Positions 4,410 through 7,254 of a stretch of 7,254 nt of DNA are shown here, in pieces. The translations under genes were made by a program, and so were the position numbers. The stretch is from Candidatus Segetimicrobium genomatis (GTDB lineage Bacteria > Sysuimicrobiota > Sysuimicrobiia > Sysuimicrobiales > Segetimicrobiaceae). The notes beneath the pieces were generated by a model. It was not told the origin of the DNA, did no database searches, and saw only the letters and a program-made list of their open reading frames with translations. Location: positions 1 through 7,254 of the forward strand of contig VBAO01000264.1 in NCBI GenBank assembly GCA_005883865.1, read 5' to 3'. Position 1 is the first letter of the stretch. Each line of letters starts with the position of its first letter.

Positions 4410-6290
4410 ATGGCAAAGGTCGTGGGCATCGATCTTGGCACCACCAACTCCGTGATCGCGGTGATGATCGGCGGTGAGCCGACCGTCATCCCCAACGCCG
4501 AAGGGAGCCGCCTCACGCCCTCGGTCGTGGGCTTCACCAAGACCGGGGAGCGCCTGGTGGGCCAGATGGCGCGCCGGCAGGCGATCCTCAACCCCGAAAA
4601 CACCGTGTACTCGATCAAGCGGTTCGTGGGGCGGCGCTTCAACGAAGTGGAGGCCGAGCGGCGGATCGTCTCCTACAAGGTGGAAGAGGGCAAGGGCGGC
4701 GCCGCGGTCGTCAACATCCCCGCGGCCGGGAAGACCTTTACGCCCGAAGAGATCTCCGCGATGATCCTCCAGAAGCTCAAGACCGACGCCGAGGCCTACC
4801 TGGGCGAGAAGGTCGAGCAGGCGGTGATCACCGTCCCCGCCTACTTCAACGACGCCCAGCGCACGGCGACGCGGAACGCCGGCGAGATCGCGGGGCTCAA
4901 GGTCCTGCGCATCATCAACGAACCGACCGCGTCCGCGCTGGCCTATGGCCGGCAACTGGAGCAGAAGCACGCCAAGACGATCCTCGTCTTCGATCTGGGG
5001 GGAGGAACGTTCGACGTCTCGATCCTCGAGATCGGGGAAGGCGTCTACGAGGTCAAGTCCACCAACGGCGACACGCATCTCGGCGGGGACGACTTCGACG
5101 AGCGCATCGTGAACTGGCTGGCCGACGAATTCCGCAAGCAACAGGGAATCGATCTGCGGCAGGACCGCCAAGCGCTTCAGCGGCTGCGCGAGGCCGCGGA
5201 GCGGGCGAAGATCGAGCTCAGCACCGTCGTCCAGACGTCGATCAACCTGCCGTTCGTCACCGCGGACGCCTCGGGCCCCAAGCACCTGGATATGGTGCTC
5301 ACCCGCGCGAAATTCGACGAGCTGACCGCGGACCTGGTGGAGCGGTGCATCGGGCCATTCAAGCAGGCCCTCGCGGACGCCAAGCTGACCGAGAAGGACC
5401 TCAACGAGGTGATCCTCGTCGGCGGGGCCACGCGGATGCCCAGCGTCCAGGAGCTCGTGCGCCGCCTCACGGGCAAGGAACCCAACAAGGAGGTCCACCC
5501 CGACGAGGTCGTGGCGGTGGGCGCGGCGATCCAGGCCGGGGTGCTGGCCGGCGAGGTCCGGGAGGTGGTGCTCCTCGATGTGACGCCGCTCTCCCTCGGC
5601 ATCGAGACCCTGGGCGGGGTGAACACCGTCCTGATCCAGCGCAACACCACCATCCCCACCCGCAAAACCGAGACATTCAGCACCGCCGAGGATGCGCAGA
5701 CGGCGGTCGACGTCCACGTCCTGCAGGGCGAGCGGCCGATGGCGCGGGACAACCGGACCCTCGGCAAGTTCCTGCTCGATGGCCTTCCCCCGGCGCCCCG
5801 GGGGATGCCGCAGATCGAGGTGACCTTCGATATCGACGCCAACGGCATCCTCAACGTCTCGGCGAAGGACAAGGCCACCGGGCGCGAGCAGTCGATCAAG
5901 ATCACGGGGACCGGCACGATGGACAAGAAAGAGGAGGAGGACCAGCGCCAGCGGGAAACCGCGGAGATCAAGAACCGCGGGGACAGCCTCGCGTATCAGA
6001 CCGAGCGGATGCTCAAGGAGGTCGGCGACAAAGTCCCGGCCGAAGACCGCGGCAAGGTCGAATCCGCCCTCGGAGAGCTCAAAGAGGCGCTGAAGGGCGG
6101 CGACTTCGACCGGATCAAGCGGGCCTCCGAGGCGCTGCAGCAGGCCAGTTCCAAATTGGGCGAGGAGATGTACAAGCGGGCCACGGCCGGGGCGGGCGCC
6201 GGAGCCGGCGCGGCCCCCGGACCGGGCGGGGGCGGCAAGGGCAACGACGACGTCATCGACGCCGAGTTCAAGCCGTCCGACAAGCCATAA
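4410..6290 (+). CDS. dnaK: DnaK (Hsp70) chaperone with a shortened lid base
   Basis: The 626-residue protein has a full ATPase domain: phosphate-1 GIDLGTTNS (6-14), NEPTASALAYG (170-180), phosphate-2 VFDLGGGTFDVSIL (193-206) and adenosine-site VILVGGATRMP (334-344). The interdomain linker is VVLLDV (386-391), followed by the beta-sandwich substrate domain up to about 500, the helical lid (about 506-590), a Gly/Ala tail and the terminal DDVIDAEF. ATG 4410 was chosen because GGGAGGA (4396-4402) is seven bases upstream; the ATG at 4368 would add 14 unlikely residues. Odd: after TGTGTMDK the sequence jumps to KEEEDQRQRE, where the family has about 12 more residues (the EEIERMVxEAE segment that forms lid helix A and the start of helix B). 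The frame is kept. It should still bind ATP and peptide, but lid coupling may be altered. grpE follows after one base. Confidence 0.97.
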   Translation: MAKVVGIDLGTTNSVIAVMIGGEPTVIPNAEGSRLTPSVVGFTKTGERLVGQMARRQAILNPENTVYSIKRFVGRRFNEVEAERRIVSYKVEEGKGGAAVVNIPAAGKTFTPEEISAMILQKLKTDAEAYLGEKVEQAVITVPAYFNDAQRTATRNAGEIAGLKVLRIINEPTASALAYGRQLEQKHAKTILVFDLGGGTFDVSILEIGEGVYEVKSTNGDTHLGGDDFDERIVNWLADEFRKQQGIDLRQDRQALQRLREAAERAKIELSTVVQTSINLPFVTADASGPKHLDMVLTRAKFDELTADLVERCIGPFKQALADAKLTEKDLNEVILVGGATRMPSVQELVRRLTGKEPNKEVHPDEVVAVGAAIQAGVLAGEVREVVLLDVTPLSLGIETLGGVNTVLIQRNTTIPTRKTETFSTAEDAQTAVDVHVLQGERPMARDNRTLGKFLLDGLPPAPRGMPQIEVTFDIDANGILNVSAKDKATGREQSIKITGTGTMDKKEEEDQRQRETAEIKNRGDSLAYQTERMLKEVGDKVPAEDRGKVESALGELKEALKGGDFDRIKRASEALQQASSKLGEEMYKRATAGAGAGAGAAPGPGGGGKGNDDVIDAEFKPSDKP

Positions 6291-6291
6291 C

Positions 6292-6876
6292 ATGGAACCG
6301 ATGGAACACCACGACGAGCATCCTGAGCGCGAGGGCGGGCCGGAAGGGCGGCCGGGTGAAGGATCGGTTGCCCCGGCGGAGCCCGAGGCCGATGACCTCG
6401 CGGCGCTTTCAAAGAAGGAGCTGCAGGCCAAGCTCCGGGAAGCCCGGGAGGATGTCGCGCGGAACTGGCAGCACTTTCTTCATTCCGCCGCGGACCTGGA
6501 AAACTACAAGAAGCAGGCGGCGCGGGACCGGCAGGACGCGGTCGAGCGCGCCCGCCGGCAGATGCTCACGCTGGTGCTCACCGTGGTCGACAACCTCGAG
6601 CGGGCGCTGGCCGCGGCGTCCGGGCGGGACAGCCCGGCGCAGGCGGTGATCGAAGGCCTCCGGATCACCCACCGGCAGATCCTGGGGCAGCTCGACGTCT
6701 TCGGCGTGCGGCCCATCGAGGCGGTGGGAAAGCCGTTCAACCCGCGCCTGCACGAAGCGGTCGGGGTCGTGCCGCCGCAGGGCGCGGGGCCGGGGATCGG
6801 GCCGCGGAAGAGAAGGCCGGACGGTAAGGGCGCCGCGCGATGGAGTTCAAGGATTACTACAAGATCCTTGGAGTAG
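6292..6876 (+). CDS. grpE: GrpE nucleotide exchange factor, C-terminus deleted and frameshifted
   Basis: Residues 1-38 are the acidic, disordered N-terminus. Residues 40-95 form the long coiled-coil helix (DLENYKKQAARDRQDAVERA), then VVDNLERAL (98-106) and the start of the beta domain GVRPIEAVGKPFNPRLHEAV (138-157). GrpE drives ADP release from DnaK. After about residue 168 (GAGPG) homology ends and the frame runs out of register to TAG 6874-6876, overlapping dnaJ by 36 bases. In the other frame, 6804-6827 reads AEEKAGR then TAA, an ordinary GrpE ending placed 13 bases before the dnaJ ATG. The missing part is the V(V)xxxQxGYxLxxRxxRPAxVxVA segment, roughly 21-24 residues, most of the C-terminal beta domain that contacts DnaK. 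As read, function is probably impaired. ATG 6292 follows the dnaK stop by one base; ATG 6301 is an equal alternative, neither with a clear ribosome binding site. Confidence 0.85.
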   Translation: MEPMEHHDEHPEREGGPEGRPGEGSVAPAEPEADDLAALSKKELQAKLREAREDVARNWQHFLHSAADLENYKKQAARDRQDAVERARRQMLTLVLTVVDNLERALAAASGRDSPAQAVIEGLRITHRQILGQLDVFGVRPIEAVGKPFNPRLHEAVGVVPPQGAGPGIGPRKRRPDGKGAARWSSRITTRSLE

Positions 6877-7254
6877 ACCGCAAGGCGGATCAGAAAGCCA
6901 TCAACCAGGCCTTCCGGAAGCTGGCGCGCCAGCACCATCCCGACGTCAACCCCGGCAACAAGCAGGCTGAGGCCCGCTTCAAAGAGATCAATGAAGCGCA
7001 CCAGGTCCTCGGCGACCCCGACCGGCGGGCCAAGTACGACCAGGTGCTCGAGTTGCGCGAGCACGGCGGCGGGTGGGAGGACCTCCTGCGCCGCGGGGCC
7101 ACGCAGAGCGACGACGGAACGTACACCGTGTACGGCTCGCCCGGGGATCTGGGACAGTTCAGCGAGTTCTTCGAGCAGCTGTTTGGCGGGTTCGCGACGG
7201 GTCCCCAGGGCGCCGGCACGCGAGGGGGACGCCGGGGCTTCAGCGGCTTCAGCA
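6841..7254 (+). CDS. dnaJ: DnaJ-family co-chaperone, N-terminal part (truncated by window edge)
   Basis: 138 residues are visible and the frame is open at the window end. The J-domain covers residues 4-68: DYYKILGVDRKAD, the HPD motif at 33-35 that stimulates DnaK ATP hydrolysis, FKEINEAHQVLGDPDRRAKYD. A Gly/Phe-rich region follows with LGQFSEFFEQLFGGF (105-119). No zinc-finger CxxCxGxG repeat is seen yet, and the spacing of the FSEFFEQLFGG block resembles CbpA-type (type II) J-proteins, so a canonical four-cysteine-cluster DnaJ is not proven. It delivers clients to DnaK. ATG 6841 has AAGGG (6826-6830) ten bases upstream. The J-domain itself appears complete, unlike the deletions seen in hspR, dnaK and grpE. 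Confidence 0.92.

Noticed and set aside
4155..6431. A 758-codon open frame on the minus strand opposite dnaK
   Set aside because: It is a shadow of GC-rich dnaK codon use: it spans the opposite strand of hsp20, dnaK and grpE, and its translation has low-complexity Leu/Arg/Gly/Asp runs with no domain. Antisense dnaK frames are a known annotation artefact.
5345..6649. A 434-codon plus-strand frame overlapping dnaK and grpE
   Set aside because: Arg/Gly/Pro-rich out-of-frame translation of dnaK; no motif, no ribosome binding site.
1..7254. CRISPR arrays, tRNA or rRNA genes, insertion sequences, attachment sites
   Set aside because: I saw no regularly spaced repeats, cloverleaf-like segments, transposase frames or terminal inverted repeats anywhere in the window.

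Overview
This is a GC-rich bacterial window of 7254 bases with densely packed genes. It holds the edge of an F420-type oxidoreductase gene on the minus strand, an SOS (lexA) operon, a short set of small genes including thioredoxin, and a heat-shock operon that runs off the right edge. LexA operators of the CGAAC-N4-GTTCG type, an HspR-type MerR repressor beside dnaK, frequent GTG starts and a luciferase-like F420 family enzyme fit a Terrabacteria-type lineage, such as Actinomycetota, Chloroflexota, Armatimonadota or a neighbouring candidate phylum. That placement is inference; nothing here fixes the taxon.

Layout. 1-223 (minus): N-terminus of a luciferase-like monooxygenase, cut by the window edge. 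224-545: divergent intergenic region with two SOS boxes of identical half-sites; one fills the spacer of the lexA promoter. 546-1902: lexA, a small single-pass membrane protein and an RNase H-fold protein that has lost most of its active site. Their ends overlap by 10 and 4 bases, so all three are probably co-translated under SOS control. 1972-3275: a TPR protein with a C-terminal membrane anchor, thioredoxin, and a 76-residue helical protein whose ribosome binding site lies in a small perfect palindrome. 3276-3560: intergenic region ending in a near-consensus promoter. 3561-7254: hspR (broken), hsp20, dnaK, grpE, dnaJ (cut by the window edge).

The heat-shock operon would normally make the DnaK-GrpE-DnaJ refolding machine plus an Hsp20 holdase, with HspR as repressor and DnaK as its co-repressor. 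The most striking observation is that three of its genes lack internal segments that are conserved in their families. HspR lacks about 14 residues and is frameshifted. DnaK lacks about 12 residues at the start of its lid, in frame. GrpE lacks roughly 21-24 residues of its C-terminal domain and is frameshifted, although its original last codons and stop are still legible downstream. Either the operon is decaying in this strain or the assembly has dropped pieces; read mapping would decide.

The best candidate for an undescribed system is the lexA operon: a LexA-controlled, translationally coupled pair of a small membrane protein and a probably inactive RNase H-fold protein.
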